In this document: positions 7,921 to 16,486 of the stretch, piece by piece | Position numbering within the stretch: the stretch's first letter is position 1 | How the letters are laid out: each line of letters opens with the position of its first letter | Source: an uncultured Desulfobacteraceae bacterium | Lineage (GTDB): Bacteria; Desulfobacterota; Desulfobacteria; Desulfobacterales; UBA5852 | Length of the DNA: 64,000 bases | Assembly: GCA_913060875.1 (NCBI GenBank) | Contig: CAJXSL010000012.1 | Span: forward strand, 62,001 to 126,000 | Direction of reading: 5' to 3' | Program-made: the position numbers and the translations under genes | Notes under the pieces: generated by a model | What the model saw: only the letters and a program-made list of their open reading frames with translations | What the model was told of the DNA's origin: nothing | Database searches by the model: none

Positions 7921-9306
7921 TCAGCCCTGGGTATGGAACCGGTAGCCGGTCTTTTTTTTCAGGCGTTCGAGTTCCTGCTTCAGGGCATCGGCCTGGGCAG
8001 CCCCTTCCGGCGTATCCATCAGGTTGGTCATCTCGCGCGGATCGGCCTGCAGATCGAAGAGTTCGCGCGGCCTGAGGTTGTTCTGGTACTCCACATATTT
8101 GAAGTGCTCGGTACGGATGGCGGTGATGCCGGGGATGGGGATTGGAAAGACCGGGAAGTGTTCGTAGAGCCAGGCGCTGCGGCCGGAGGTGGCGGCATTT
8201 TCAAGAACGGGAACGAGGCTGCGGCCCTGCATGGTGTCCGGTGGGGTGAGGCCGGCCAGCTCGAGCAAGGTGGGCGCCAGGTCGATGTTGAGCGCCATTT
8301 GCAGGGCCCGGCGGCCGGGATCGCGGATGCGGCCGGGGTAGCGCACGATGAAGGGGATCCGGATGGACTCTTCATAGGCCAGGCGTTTGTCATAGAGGCC
8401 GTGTTCCCCCCAGAAATGCCCGTTGTCCCCCGCATAGACCACCACGGTGTTCTCCGCAAGCCCGCCAGTATCCAGGGCGTCCAGGATGCGCCCTACCTGT
8501 TCGTCCACCGAAACCACGGTTTCGCAGTAATGGCGGTAGAGAAGATCCATCGGAAAGATGGCGCCCACAAACGGGTGGCCGTTGGTGTAGGTAATCCAGG
8601 GGTCGGATTCCGGCGGCAGGGCCAGGTCCACATCGCGGTAGTGCCCCTTCAAGTGGGGCGGGGGGCGAAAGCCGAAGTGGACCGCCTTGTGGGAGAGATA
8701 CAGACAGAATGGTTTGTGGCGTTTCTTGGAGATGAAGTCCAGGGCCAGATCGGTCAGGTCTTCGGTGATATAGCGGCCCGGGCGTTCGGTTTCCACGCCA
8801 TCGATGATCAGGGGGCAGTCGTAGTAAACACCCTGGCCCCCTTCCCGGGTAAAGGAGACAAAACGGTCGACGCCGCGCAGATCCGGCAGCCCATCGCCGG
8901 GCATGTGCCACTTGCCGATGAAAGCGGTTTCGTAGCCGGCGGCGTTCAAGTGTTCGAGGAACGTGACGTTGCGGTTGTCCCAGGGCGTGTGATTGGTCAC
9001 GACCCCATGGGTGTGGGCGTACTGTCCGGTCAGGAAGCTGGCCCGGGACGGGCTGCACAGGGATGTGGTGACGAAGGCGCTTTCAAACAGGATGCCCTCG
9101 TCGGCCAGTCGATCCAGGTTCGGTGTTTCCAGGAAGGGATGGCCCATGGCGCTCAAAGCATCCCAGCGGTGATCGTCGGTAAGGATGAAAATGATGTTGG
9201 GGGGTGCCGTATCCGCGGCCCGCACCGGACCCGCCGCCAGACTGGCGGCTGCTAGCCCAACCGCGAGGAGCGCTCGAAAGCAAAACCGGCCTGATGGAAT
9301 CGTCAT
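7921..9306 (-). CDS. Exported type I sulfatase
   Basis: This is a 461-residue sulfatase of the alkaline-phosphatase superfamily. A signal peptide (about 1-30, ending VRAA) precedes NIIFILTDDHRWD, which supplies metal-binding aspartates. The sulfatase signature C-S-P-S-R (Cys84) is the residue converted to formylglycine, here by an anaerobic radical-SAM maturase or FGE encoded elsewhere. G-K-W-H and the later G-D-N-G-H motifs complete the active site. The substrate is unknown; sulfated glycans or choline/aryl sulfates are possible. It is 9 nt downstream of the membrane protein gene at 9316-9873 and probably co-transcribed with it. Confidence 0.93.
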   Translation of the reverse strand: MTIPSGRFCFRALLAVGLAAASLAAGPVRAADTAPPNIIFILTDDHRWDALSAMGHPFLETPNLDRLADEGILFESAFVTTSLCSPSRASFLTGQYAHTHGVVTNHTPWDNRNVTFLEHLNAAGYETAFIGKWHMPGDGLPDLRGVDRFVSFTREGGQGVYYDCPLIIDGVETERPGRYITEDLTDLALDFISKKRHKPFCLYLSHKAVHFGFRPPPHLKGHYRDVDLALPPESDPWITYTNGHPFVGAIFPMDLLYRHYCETVVSVDEQVGRILDALDTGGLAENTVVVYAGDNGHFWGEHGLYDKRLAYEESIRIPFIVRYPGRIRDPGRRALQMALNIDLAPTLLELAGLTPPDTMQGRSLVPVLENAATSGRSAWLYEHFPVFPIPIPGITAIRTEHFKYVEYQNNLRPRELFDLQADPREMTNLMDTPEGAAQADALKQELERLKKKTGYRFHTQG

Positions 9307-9315
9307 GGAAGCCCC

Positions 9316-9873
9316 CTATAAGAAGATTTTGGTGTAGAGATCCATATACCCGTAGTAGTAGGTGTGGCCGCCCTTCCAGAGCATCATCACCACCAGGGCC
9401 AGACTGACCACCAGGGTGACGGTGTTTTGCCAGGCGAACACGCGTATCACAGGGCCGCCGGTCCTTCGCCGGGCGATCGCCCGGCAGAGGGTTTCGGACA
9501 GGGCCATGCAGAGCAGGGAAACCAGCGGGGCCCCCAGCACGAGATGGTGAAGGAAGAGAAATGCAAATTCGCCCGGTGAGTAGATACCGGCAAAGCGTGC
9601 CAGGATCGTGGCGCTCCAGATGATGGCGGTGGCCGTTCCTGCCAGCATCCGTTCGGCATATCCGGCGCCCCGGAAGAAAGCGATGGGATGGGCGATGAAG
9701 GCCCCCAGCCAGATGGTGGTGAACATCCCGGCGGCGCCGGCATGCGCCAGACCATTGTGAAGCACTTGGTTTGGAAGGGTACGCGAAAAATCGTACACCA
9801 GGGAAGATCCCACCATGATCCCCGTCACCAGGGCGATGGGAAACAGCAGGCGCCGCGTCAGGCTTTGTTTCAT
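9316..9873 (-). CDS. Hypothetical multi-pass membrane protein upstream of sulfatase
   Basis: This is a 185-residue protein with about five hydrophobic segments (near 10-30, 45-65, 80-98, 108-130 and 150-170). I recognise no family motif. An AAAGG ribosome binding site precedes the ATG. It is directly upstream of the sulfatase and likely in the same transcript; the pairing may be functional, but nothing in the sequence shows how. Confidence 0.75.
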   Translation of the reverse strand: MKQSLTRRLLFPIALVTGIMVGSSLVYDFSRTLPNQVLHNGLAHAGAAGMFTTIWLGAFIAHPIAFFRGAGYAERMLAGTATAIIWSATILARFAGIYSPGEFAFLFLHHLVLGAPLVSLLCMALSETLCRAIARRRTGGPVIRVFAWQNTVTLVVSLALVVMMLWKGGHTYYYGYMDLYTKIFL

Positions 9874-9971
9874 GGGTGACCTTTCGCAGTTAGGGGGTAG
9901 GGTTACACTTCAATGCCGTCGGGTTCAAACGTCGAAGACCTGTAAATCTGGCAACGCATAATCCAAACCCA

Positions 9972-10048
9972 CGTCATCCCGGCGAAAGCCGGGATCGCGT
10001 CGCATGCCGTTCCGTTTCCAAAAGATTCCGGCCTGCGCCGGAATGACG
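9972..10048. repeat. Pair of REP-like palindromes
   Basis: Two hairpins of the widespread cgtcat-CCGGC-n-GCCGG-at type occur at 9972-9995 (CCCGGCgaaaGCCGGG core) and 10024-10048 (ATTCCGGCctgcGCCGGAAT core, ending tgacg). They are oriented head to head, like bacterial REP/BIME elements, in the 250-nt gap between the membrane protein gene and the flavoprotein gene that ends the glycyl radical operon. Confidence 0.7.
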
Positions 10049-10125
10049 ACCCTAACTGAATACCAGCCCAATAAAACGAGCGTTCAACGCCGATATGGCG
10101 CCAAAAGGCTTTTTTACGATGGCTT

Positions 10126-10974
10126 CTAAAAGTCCGTTACCGGCTCCAGAGGCACCTCCGGGTAGATCTGGCCGTGGGCCGGCGGCATGGAGTTGTAGAC
10201 CCACGCGATGTCCACCGTACCCAATGTTATCAGGCGGTGGCGCTTGAAGCCGCGAAAGGTGCCCCGGATCAGGACGTCTTCCATGCCCATGGTCAGGCAG
10301 AATACGGCCACTTCGGTGCCTGCCGGGATGCGGTGCAACTCCCGGCCGAAGGCCAGGGGGGCGAAGGCCAGGCGCCGGCTGTCGGCCGCCTGGCACTGGA
10401 CCACGGGCACCAGTTCGGGAAAGCCGTCCGCCCCGACGTAGCTGATGAATTTCAGCGATCCCATCTGGTTGAAAAGACTTTCGGCAAAGGGTTTTAAAAT
10501 TCGCTGCGAGTGCCGGGTGGCCGCGGCGCTTTTGGCGAGGCGCGTCAGCAGGGCGCCGGCCACAATGCCGGGCATGGGCAGGGGCATGGAATCCGACGTT
10601 TCCAGCAAATCCAGGTAGTGAACCGTGTTGATCCCGAAGTAGGTATTATAGCGAAACATGGGAATGTCGTTGTAGCGCTGGTATTCGGGACCCTCCTGAC
10701 GCAGGTGGGTCCAGCGCGCCCGCCCGCGCCAGAGGCGGCGGTCCATGGTCATGACCAGGAAAGCGATGCAGGGATTCTGCTGGATATACTGTTTGCTGAG
10801 CCCGCGGCAGAACTCTCCCAGGGTGAGCTGATTCGGCTGGGGCGCCATGATGGAGGTGATCAGGGAAACGTGCGGCTGGCCGTCCGGATTGACGCAGGCC
10901 ACGATGCCGATTTTTTCGGCAGGTTCGAAGGCTTTTTGGTCCTCGGGGGTGAATGTGGTTCGGGTGGCGGTCAT
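10126..10974 (-). CDS. FMN-binding split-barrel (pyridoxamine phosphate oxidase-like) protein of the glycyl radical operon
   Basis: This 282-residue protein is probably cytoplasmic. The N-terminal part (KIGIVACVNPDGQPHVSLITS and later CIAFLVMTMD) has the split-barrel FMN-binding pattern of the pyridoxamine 5'-phosphate oxidase-like superfamily. A second region (about 175-265) repeats the pattern in weaker form (MGSLKFISYVGADGFPELVPVVQC), suggesting two barrels in one chain. It is the last gene of the operon that encodes the glycyl radical enzyme and its activase, 26 nt after the activase. A role as an auxiliary flavoprotein reductase or product-handling enzyme is inference only. Confidence 0.75.
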   Translation of the reverse strand: MTATRTTFTPEDQKAFEPAEKIGIVACVNPDGQPHVSLITSIMAPQPNQLTLGEFCRGLSKQYIQQNPCIAFLVMTMDRRLWRGRARWTHLRQEGPEYQRYNDIPMFRYNTYFGINTVHYLDLLETSDSMPLPMPGIVAGALLTRLAKSAAATRHSQRILKPFAESLFNQMGSLKFISYVGADGFPELVPVVQCQAADSRRLAFAPLAFGRELHRIPAGTEVAVFCLTMGMEDVLIRGTFRGFKRHRLITLGTVDIAWVYNSMPPAHGQIYPEVPLEPVTDF

Positions 10975-11000
10975 ATAACGTCGTCCCTCCTGCTGTATGA

Positions 11001-12047
11001 TCAGGCCGTGCTCATTTGGGGTGATGGGTCGGTCCGGCCGTGTTGCTTCGCTGCCGGCATGCGGGTGTTGCCGCTCCAGTGCACAGTATCCGGATCGACC
11101 CCCGAATGTCGGGCCGCATCGGCCAGGCGTTCCATGGTGTCCTGGGTGAGGAGCGGCTGGTGTTTATACGGCCAGTCGCGATCCAGACGCTGGTACTTGT
11201 CCTGGCAAAGATTGTTGAAGGCGCACAGTTCCCAGCGGGCGACAAGCCCTGGTAGATGCGCGCCTATCCACTGCCCGATGCCGACGATGCTGGCGGCTGT
11301 CGCCGTGGCGTCCGGGATGACCGGCGTGCGGATCCACAATTCCTGCGGGGAAACACCGGATTCCATGCGGGTCCCGATGGTTCGCAGGTTGTCCAGAATC
11401 TGTTCGTTGGAGCGGCCGGTGAACCGGCGGTGGCGCTCCGGATCGATTTCTTTCAGGTCGTAGAGCACCAGATCGGTATGGGGCAGGACATCCGCCAGGG
11501 CCGCCGCCGGAAAACACCCGCAGGTATCCACGGCCGTGTGGACACCCTCCTGCTTCAGGGCTTTCAGAAAGGCGGACAGGAAGGGCGCCTGGAGGAGGGG
11601 TTCGCCGCCGCTGGCCGTGACACCGCCATTCGACCGGGCGAAATAGGCGCGGTCTTTGAGAACTTCCCGCACCAGATCATCCAGGCCCCAGCGGGTGCCG
11701 ATTATTTCCATGGCGGTGGACGGACACTCGGCGGCGCATTCGCCGCACAGGGTGCAGCGGCCGCGGTCGATCACGATACCTTCGGCCGTAAGGTCCAGGG
11801 CTGACTCTGGGCAGACGGTGCAACAGGTGCCGCATCCGATACAGCGGCTGGCCAGCCAGTGCAGTTGCGGCCGGGCGGAAATGCTTTCCGGATTGTGGCA
11901 CCAGGCGCAGGCCAGGCTGCAGCCCTTGAAAAAGACGGTGGTGCGGATGCCCGGACCGTCCTCGGTGGATAGCCGCTGGATTTCGAACAGCATGGCGTCC
12001 GGACCGGTTGGTTTGCGGCTGGATCGATGAAGATCGTTTGCATGCAT
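11001..12047 (-). CDS. Glycyl radical enzyme activase (radical SAM)
   Basis: This 348-residue protein generates the glycyl radical on its partner using S-adenosylmethionine. The radical-SAM motif C43-x3-C47-x2-C50 follows DGPGIRTTVFFKGC, the standard activase signature. A ferredoxin-like insertion with two cysteine groups (CIGCGTCCTVC and CTLCGECAAEC, about residues 70-115) carries two auxiliary [4Fe-4S] clusters, as in activases of glycerol dehydratase or decarboxylase type enzymes and unlike PFL activase. The SAM-binding ASGGEPLLQ motif is present. It lies 25 nt downstream of the glycyl radical enzyme, with CAGGAAA as ribosome binding site. Confidence 0.95.
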   Translation of the reverse strand: MHANDLHRSSRKPTGPDAMLFEIQRLSTEDGPGIRTTVFFKGCSLACAWCHNPESISARPQLHWLASRCIGCGTCCTVCPESALDLTAEGIVIDRGRCTLCGECAAECPSTAMEIIGTRWGLDDLVREVLKDRAYFARSNGGVTASGGEPLLQAPFLSAFLKALKQEGVHTAVDTCGCFPAAALADVLPHTDLVLYDLKEIDPERHRRFTGRSNEQILDNLRTIGTRMESGVSPQELWIRTPVIPDATATAASIVGIGQWIGAHLPGLVARWELCAFNNLCQDKYQRLDRDWPYKHQPLLTQDTMERLADAARHSGVDPDTVHWSGNTRMPAAKQHGRTDPSPQMSTA

Positions 12048-12072
12048 GATGGTTTCCTGCCGGAGCCCTCGG

Positions 12073-14589
12073 TTAATACCCCTGATGGCTCACCCGTTCG
12101 ATGACTTCGTTTTGCAGCTCCTTGCCGATAGCGGTGAAATAGGCATTGTAGCCGGTGATACGCACCAGCAGATGGGGGTAGTCCTGGGGATTCTGCTGGG
12201 CATCCCGCAGCATGTCCGGATCGAGCATGTTGACCTGGAGGCAGGTGCCCCCGTTTTCGGCATAGCCCTGGAGAAAGGCTTTGAACTTGGCCTGATGTTC
12301 GGGATCGCGGATGATGGCCGGGTGAAAGGTGATGGTATGGCTGGCACCGTTGGGCAGACAGTTGAAGGTATCGCCCCAGTCCGCCCGTCCGTCCCCTGAC
12401 CGTCCGCCCAGGACCTTGCCCACCGAATTGGCATTGGCCGTCGGTCCCTTGATGTCGGCCCCGTTGGACGGGCAAATGGCGTTGGACAGGAACTGTCCCC
12501 GGGGGCGGCCGTCGGCGCTGGCGGCCATGACGAATCCGTCGCCGGCCCAGTAATTCCAGCTCAGCATGCCGGGCCGGAACTGGCGCTTGGTGGATTGGGT
12601 GCGGTGCTGCCAGGTCAGGTCACACCAAAGATCCATCACCTTGCGGGCCATGACGTCGGCCGCGTCATCGTCCCGGCCGTATTTGGGCGCTTTGTTGCGG
12701 GCCGTGGCCTGGAGCACTTCAAACCCCTGCCAGTTGGCTTTCAAGGCGTCGATCAGTTCGGCCAGGGTGCATTTATGGTTATCGAAAACCAGGTATTTAA
12801 TGGCCAGCAGGGAGTCCACGGTGGTTGCGAACGTTACGGCTTCCAAGGTGGTAAAGCTCAGTTCCGCGCCACCCCGGGTAACGTCCAATCCTTTTTCGGC
12901 GCAGCCCCGGACCAGGCAGGAGAGGTAGGGGGTGGGAAAAAAGCGCGCCCGGGCGGATTCCGAAGCCTCGTAGGTATCCACGCATTTGCGGATAATATAG
13001 TCGGTCTGGGCCTCGTAGGCGTTCCAGAAATCTTCCCATCGGTCAAAAGTTGCGGCGTCCCCGGTGGCGGGGCCGTCCTGTTGAATCGGTTCGGTCTTGC
13101 CGGTCATGGGGTTGGTGAAAGGCAGCAGGTCCCGGCCGCCGGTGAGGGCCAGCTCCACGGCCTTCAACAGATTGAGATTGTTGTCCACCGTACCGGAGCG
13201 GTCGTTGCCCACCATGGTGTTTTCCAGGCATCCCACCGGAGCGTAGTCATGGACGTTGTCCGGGCGGATCATGTGGCGGCAGCCGCCGCGTTCGGCCTCG
13301 CGCATCATGCCGGCCATGGCGCGTTCATCGAAGTTGAGCAGAAAGGGGGCGCCCTGGCTGCCGGAAATCATGCCGACCACCTTGTCCAGAAGCTCCGGCG
13401 GTGAGTTGCGGTGCAGGCGGACATTGGGCTTGGGCTCCAGGATGGGGGACATTTCGTCGATAACCTCGAGGATGGCATAGGTCAGATCGTTGGTCATGTC
13501 CTGGCCGTCGGGTCCCAGTCCGGCCAGGGTGATCAACTGGCCGAAGCCCGAGGTGATGCCCTGGCGGCCGTTGCGGATCATGGCGTCGTACACCGTGTTG
13601 CAGTGGATCCAGAAGCACTTCAGGACTTCCTTGCCGAACGCGCGGTCCATGCCTTCCTTCAGGGCGGTTTGCCAGTAGGGCAGCAGGTATTGGTCGATGC
13701 GGCCGAAGGAGACGCCGGGGCCGGGGTAGTTTTCGTCGCTCATGATCAGCATGTGATTGAGCCACAGGGCCTGCACCGCTTCCCAGAAGGTGCGCGGCGG
13801 TTCCCAGGGAACCCGTTTCAGATTGGCGGCCATCTGGCGCAGTTCCTCTCGCCGCTGGTCATCGGTGGCTGTTTGGGCCATTTGACGGCAAAGGTCGCCA
13901 TAGGCCGCCGCCAGGTCACGCGGCATGGTGGCGGCCGCCATCATGGCCCGCAGCTGGGCGCCCCGGGGCCCCATCTGGTCTTCCGGGCTGAGGCTTTCGT
14001 AGCAACGGGACAAATCCGCATGGATGCCCTGCCAGCCGATTTGCAGGGCCCGGGCGTGGTCCGGCACGAGATGTCCGCTGGTGGCGCCGGTGTTGCCGTA
14101 GCCGTGATCATGAAACCATTTCATGCGGGCCCGGGCGCCGTTACTCCCCAGAAGGGCCTCGTCGAAGGTCTTCTGTTCCGTTTTGGTAAGGCACAGGGAG
14201 GTTTGCAGGTTGAAGCGGGCGCCGGCCAGAAGATCGCCGGGGAGAATTTCACGGGGGACGTGGTTGACCATGACCTCCCGGACGAACCAGGCTCGCCGCT
14301 CGGGCAGTGACCAGGACCAGAATGCCTCCGGAAGATCGACGTCGCGGGCGGCCTGGCGGAAGGACCCCCGCAGGGTTTGCAGCAGGGTATAGGTTTCCGG
14401 AACGATGTAGAAGGTCATCTCGTTGAACTGCACGTCCCAGGGCGTTCCGGTGGACCAGGCCAGAAACTGGTTGTTCCACTTCCGGTCGGCGCCCTTGAAA
14501 TAATATTCCCGCAGCCACGCGATGCGCGGCGACAGCTGACCGGGCGCTTTCAGCGGGGGGCTTTCCTGGAATTGAACGGCGGTTGTCAT
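12073..14589 (-). CDS. Glycyl radical enzyme of unassigned substrate (CxE type)
   Basis: This 838-residue enzyme has the PFL-like domain and a C-terminal glycyl loop (V-R-I-T-G-Y-N, radical Gly813). The active-site cysteine loop reads V-R-G-C563-A-E565-K-G. The C-x-E arrangement is typical of glycyl radical dehydratases, lyases and decarboxylases (choline lyase, propanediol/glycerol dehydratase, 4-hydroxyphenylacetate decarboxylase), not of pyruvate formate-lyase (C-C). No HpdC-like small subunit is encoded nearby, so hydroxyphenylacetate decarboxylase is unlikely; arylacetate decarboxylases or C-S/C-N/C-O lyases remain possible. An AGGAGGTG ribosome binding site precedes the ATG. It is preceded by a GntR/FCD regulator and followed by its activase and a flavoprotein, giving a substrate-inducible catabolic operon. 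Confidence 0.92.
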   Translation of the reverse strand: MTTAVQFQESPPLKAPGQLSPRIAWLREYYFKGADRKWNNQFLAWSTGTPWDVQFNEMTFYIVPETYTLLQTLRGSFRQAARDVDLPEAFWSWSLPERRAWFVREVMVNHVPREILPGDLLAGARFNLQTSLCLTKTEQKTFDEALLGSNGARARMKWFHDHGYGNTGATSGHLVPDHARALQIGWQGIHADLSRCYESLSPEDQMGPRGAQLRAMMAAATMPRDLAAAYGDLCRQMAQTATDDQRREELRQMAANLKRVPWEPPRTFWEAVQALWLNHMLIMSDENYPGPGVSFGRIDQYLLPYWQTALKEGMDRAFGKEVLKCFWIHCNTVYDAMIRNGRQGITSGFGQLITLAGLGPDGQDMTNDLTYAILEVIDEMSPILEPKPNVRLHRNSPPELLDKVVGMISGSQGAPFLLNFDERAMAGMMREAERGGCRHMIRPDNVHDYAPVGCLENTMVGNDRSGTVDNNLNLLKAVELALTGGRDLLPFTNPMTGKTEPIQQDGPATGDAATFDRWEDFWNAYEAQTDYIIRKCVDTYEASESARARFFPTPYLSCLVRGCAEKGLDVTRGGAELSFTTLEAVTFATTVDSLLAIKYLVFDNHKCTLAELIDALKANWQGFEVLQATARNKAPKYGRDDDAADVMARKVMDLWCDLTWQHRTQSTKRQFRPGMLSWNYWAGDGFVMAASADGRPRGQFLSNAICPSNGADIKGPTANANSVGKVLGGRSGDGRADWGDTFNCLPNGASHTITFHPAIIRDPEHQAKFKAFLQGYAENGGTCLQVNMLDPDMLRDAQQNPQDYPHLLVRITGYNAYFTAIGKELQNEVIERVSHQGY

Positions 14590-14629
14590 GGGGCACCTCC
14601 TGGCCGGAGATCAATTTGGACCGGGCGGG

Positions 14630-15361
14630 TCAGCCATCATGCCCGGCGGATATTTTCTGCAGATGATCGGCCCCGTGGGCCAGCATCTGCTCCATGATCG
14701 CTGTGGCCGCATCTGCATCCCGGCGATCGACGGCGACGAACATCCGGCGATGAAACGCCTGCACGGTTTTCACCACGGCGGGATCTTCGAAAAACTGGGC
14801 CGCCAGGTTCAGGTAAACCTGCTTGAAAGAGTTGAGCAGCAAAGGATAGACACGATTGCCGGAGGCCAGGGCCAGCAGGTGATGGAAGCGGAAGTCCAGG
14901 GCGGCGATGCGGGCCACATCCTTAGGCCGGACCGTATGTTCGTCTTCGATAACGGTTTGCAGGGCGTTCAGATGCGCCGTTTCCCGGGAGAGGGCGGCCA
15001 GGCGGGCGGTTTCCACTTCGAACAGGCGGCGCACGTCCAGGAGACTGGTCTGGAGGTCCGACTCCAGCCGTCCCTTCTGGTAGGTCACGAGCGAATTCAG
15101 CAACGCCAGGGAGCCTTCCCGGCGGTAATCGGCCACCACCGCGCCCACCCGGGGCTTCAGGGTGACCAGCCCCTTGGCCTCGAGGTCCACAAGTCCGTTA
15201 TGGACCACGGGCCGGCTGACATTGAGCTGGAGCGCCAGCTCGCGCTCGGAGGGCAGTTTCTGGCCGATTTTGAGCTGTCCGGATAAGATAAGGGCTTCAA
15301 ATTGTTCAATGAACGCGTCTTTGAGACTCGGGGTTTGGATGGGAGCGAGCAATTCCTGCAT
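14630..15361 (-). CDS. GntR family transcriptional regulator, FCD domain
   Basis: This regulator of about 243 residues has an N-terminal winged helix (I-L-S-G-Q-L-K-I-G-Q-K-L-P-S-E-R-E-L, then V-S-R-P-V-V-H) and an all-helical FCD ligand domain with the metal-binding histidine pattern (D-F-R-F-H...H-R-R-M). FCD regulators usually sense small carboxylates. The ATG at 15361 is preceded by AGAGGA; the frame continues 13 codons further up without a site. It is the first gene of the glycyl radical operon, 40 nt before the enzyme gene. A TGGT-AAT-ACCA operator lies 19 nt upstream of its start, so the protein probably represses its own operon until the substrate binds. Confidence 0.92.
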   Translation of the reverse strand: MQELLAPIQTPSLKDAFIEQFEALILSGQLKIGQKLPSERELALQLNVSRPVVHNGLVDLEAKGLVTLKPRVGAVVADYRREGSLALLNSLVTYQKGRLESDLQTSLLDVRRLFEVETARLAALSRETAHLNALQTVIEDEHTVRPKDVARIAALDFRFHHLLALASGNRVYPLLLNSFKQVYLNLAAQFFEDPAVVKTVQAFHRRMFVAVDRRDADAATAIMEQMLAHGADHLQKISAGHDG

Positions 15362-15379
15362 GGGGTCCTCTATGGCTGT

Positions 15380-15390
15380 TGGTAATACCA
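15380..15390. promoter_or_regulatory. GntR/FCD-type operator upstream of the glycyl radical operon
   Basis: TGGTAATACCA is a perfect inverted repeat of the TGGT-N3-ACCA type bound by FadR/PdhR/LldR-like regulators, here extended to TTGGTAATACCAG. It lies between the regulator start (15361) and the divergent enoyl-CoA hydratase gene, so it could control either or both. Confidence 0.7.
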
Positions 15391-15556
15391 GTTGCCACAT
15401 TAGGCCGATAAGGGATAAGCTGTCAAGCCTTTACGTCATGATGAGTGCCCGTTGAATTTAGGCGGGTCGACTGCTATGGCCTCTTTGTCGCGGGTACAAA
15501 GGGTCTTTAAGAACGGTGTCCGGAAAAACGGATTCGACGCCAGGGAGAGTGCGATC

Positions 15557-16366
15557 ATGGAGCAGGAGCACATTGCGGTAGAACAAAAGGACAATCTGGC
15601 CGTGGTGACGATCGGGCGTCCGGAACGCCTGAATGCGTTTAACCAGAAAATGTTTGCAGCGTTGGCGGCGGTCGCGGCCAAGCTTGCCGGCGATCCCGGA
15701 CTGCGGGCGGTGGTCATCACCGGCGCCGGAGATGCCTTCAGCGCCGGTTTTGACGTCAATCCGGACAATCCCATGGTGGCGGCCATGGCAGGTGCCCTGG
15801 AGCAACAGGAACGCGAGCCCATCGAACGGGCCATTGCCGACCTGCGCCAAAGCGTGGACCGTTTCGTGGACTTGCCGGTGCCGGTCATTGCGGCCATCAA
15901 CGGGCAGGCTTTCGGCGGCGGTGCCGAACTGGCCGTGCGCTGTGATTTGCGGGTGATGGATCCGGCGGCCGAAATCTGTTTCGCCGAGGTGAAGCTGGGC
16001 CTGATGCCGGATTGGGGCGGCGGTGCCACCCTAGCCAGTCTCATCGGGCCGGCGGCGGCCGCCGACCTGGTCCTGACGGCCCGCCGGGTCGGGGCGGACG
16101 AGGCTCTCCGGCTGGGATTGGTCAATCGCATCAGTGCCCCGGGGGACGCCCTGGTCTGTGCAGTGGGAATGGCGGCGATGATTGCCCGGAACGGTCCCCG
16201 GGCCGTGCGGAGTGCCCTGAAAGTGATTCGGGCGGGTCGCAATCTTCCCCTGCAGGACGCTCTCGACCTGGAACAGCAGACGGCCGTGGACCTGATTGCT
16301 TCCGGAGAATGTTTGCACGGTATCGGGGCTTTCCTCGAGGGCCGGGTGCCGGATTTTCCCTCTTAA
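15557..16366 (+). CDS. Enoyl-CoA hydratase/isomerase family protein
   Basis: This is a 269-residue crotonase-fold protein. The oxyanion-hole regions are visible: G-D-A-F-S-A-G-F-D-V near residue 62 and A-I-N-G-Q-A-F-G-G-G-A-E-L near 115. The next region has E-V-K-L-G-L-M-P-D-W, with an acid where many hydratases have the second catalytic Glu. The start at 15557 has a GGGAGA ribosome binding site; an upstream frame extension of 35 codons has none. It is divergent from the glycyl radical operon and could process a CoA ester downstream of it, but crotonase paralogues are common and the substrate is unknown. Confidence 0.88.
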   Translation: MEQEHIAVEQKDNLAVVTIGRPERLNAFNQKMFAALAAVAAKLAGDPGLRAVVITGAGDAFSAGFDVNPDNPMVAAMAGALEQQEREPIERAIADLRQSVDRFVDLPVPVIAAINGQAFGGGAELAVRCDLRVMDPAAEICFAEVKLGLMPDWGGGATLASLIGPAAAADLVLTARRVGADEALRLGLVNRISAPGDALVCAVGMAAMIARNGPRAVRSALKVIRAGRNLPLQDALDLEQQTAVDLIASGECLHGIGAFLEGRVPDFPS

Positions 16367-16486
16367 CCGGAAGCAAGTCGACCATCGGCCTAATTTGCCT
16401 TCCGCGGATGAGATGATATAACGCTGTAGACAGGCGCTCACAAATGGGGGGCATCCCCATGGAAAGGGAATCGATAGAGGTAAGCA

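Noticed and set aside
7816-9255. Long plus-strand ORF of 479 residues
   Set aside because: Antisense to the sulfatase, which has a signal peptide and all family motifs; high GC makes long shadow frames.
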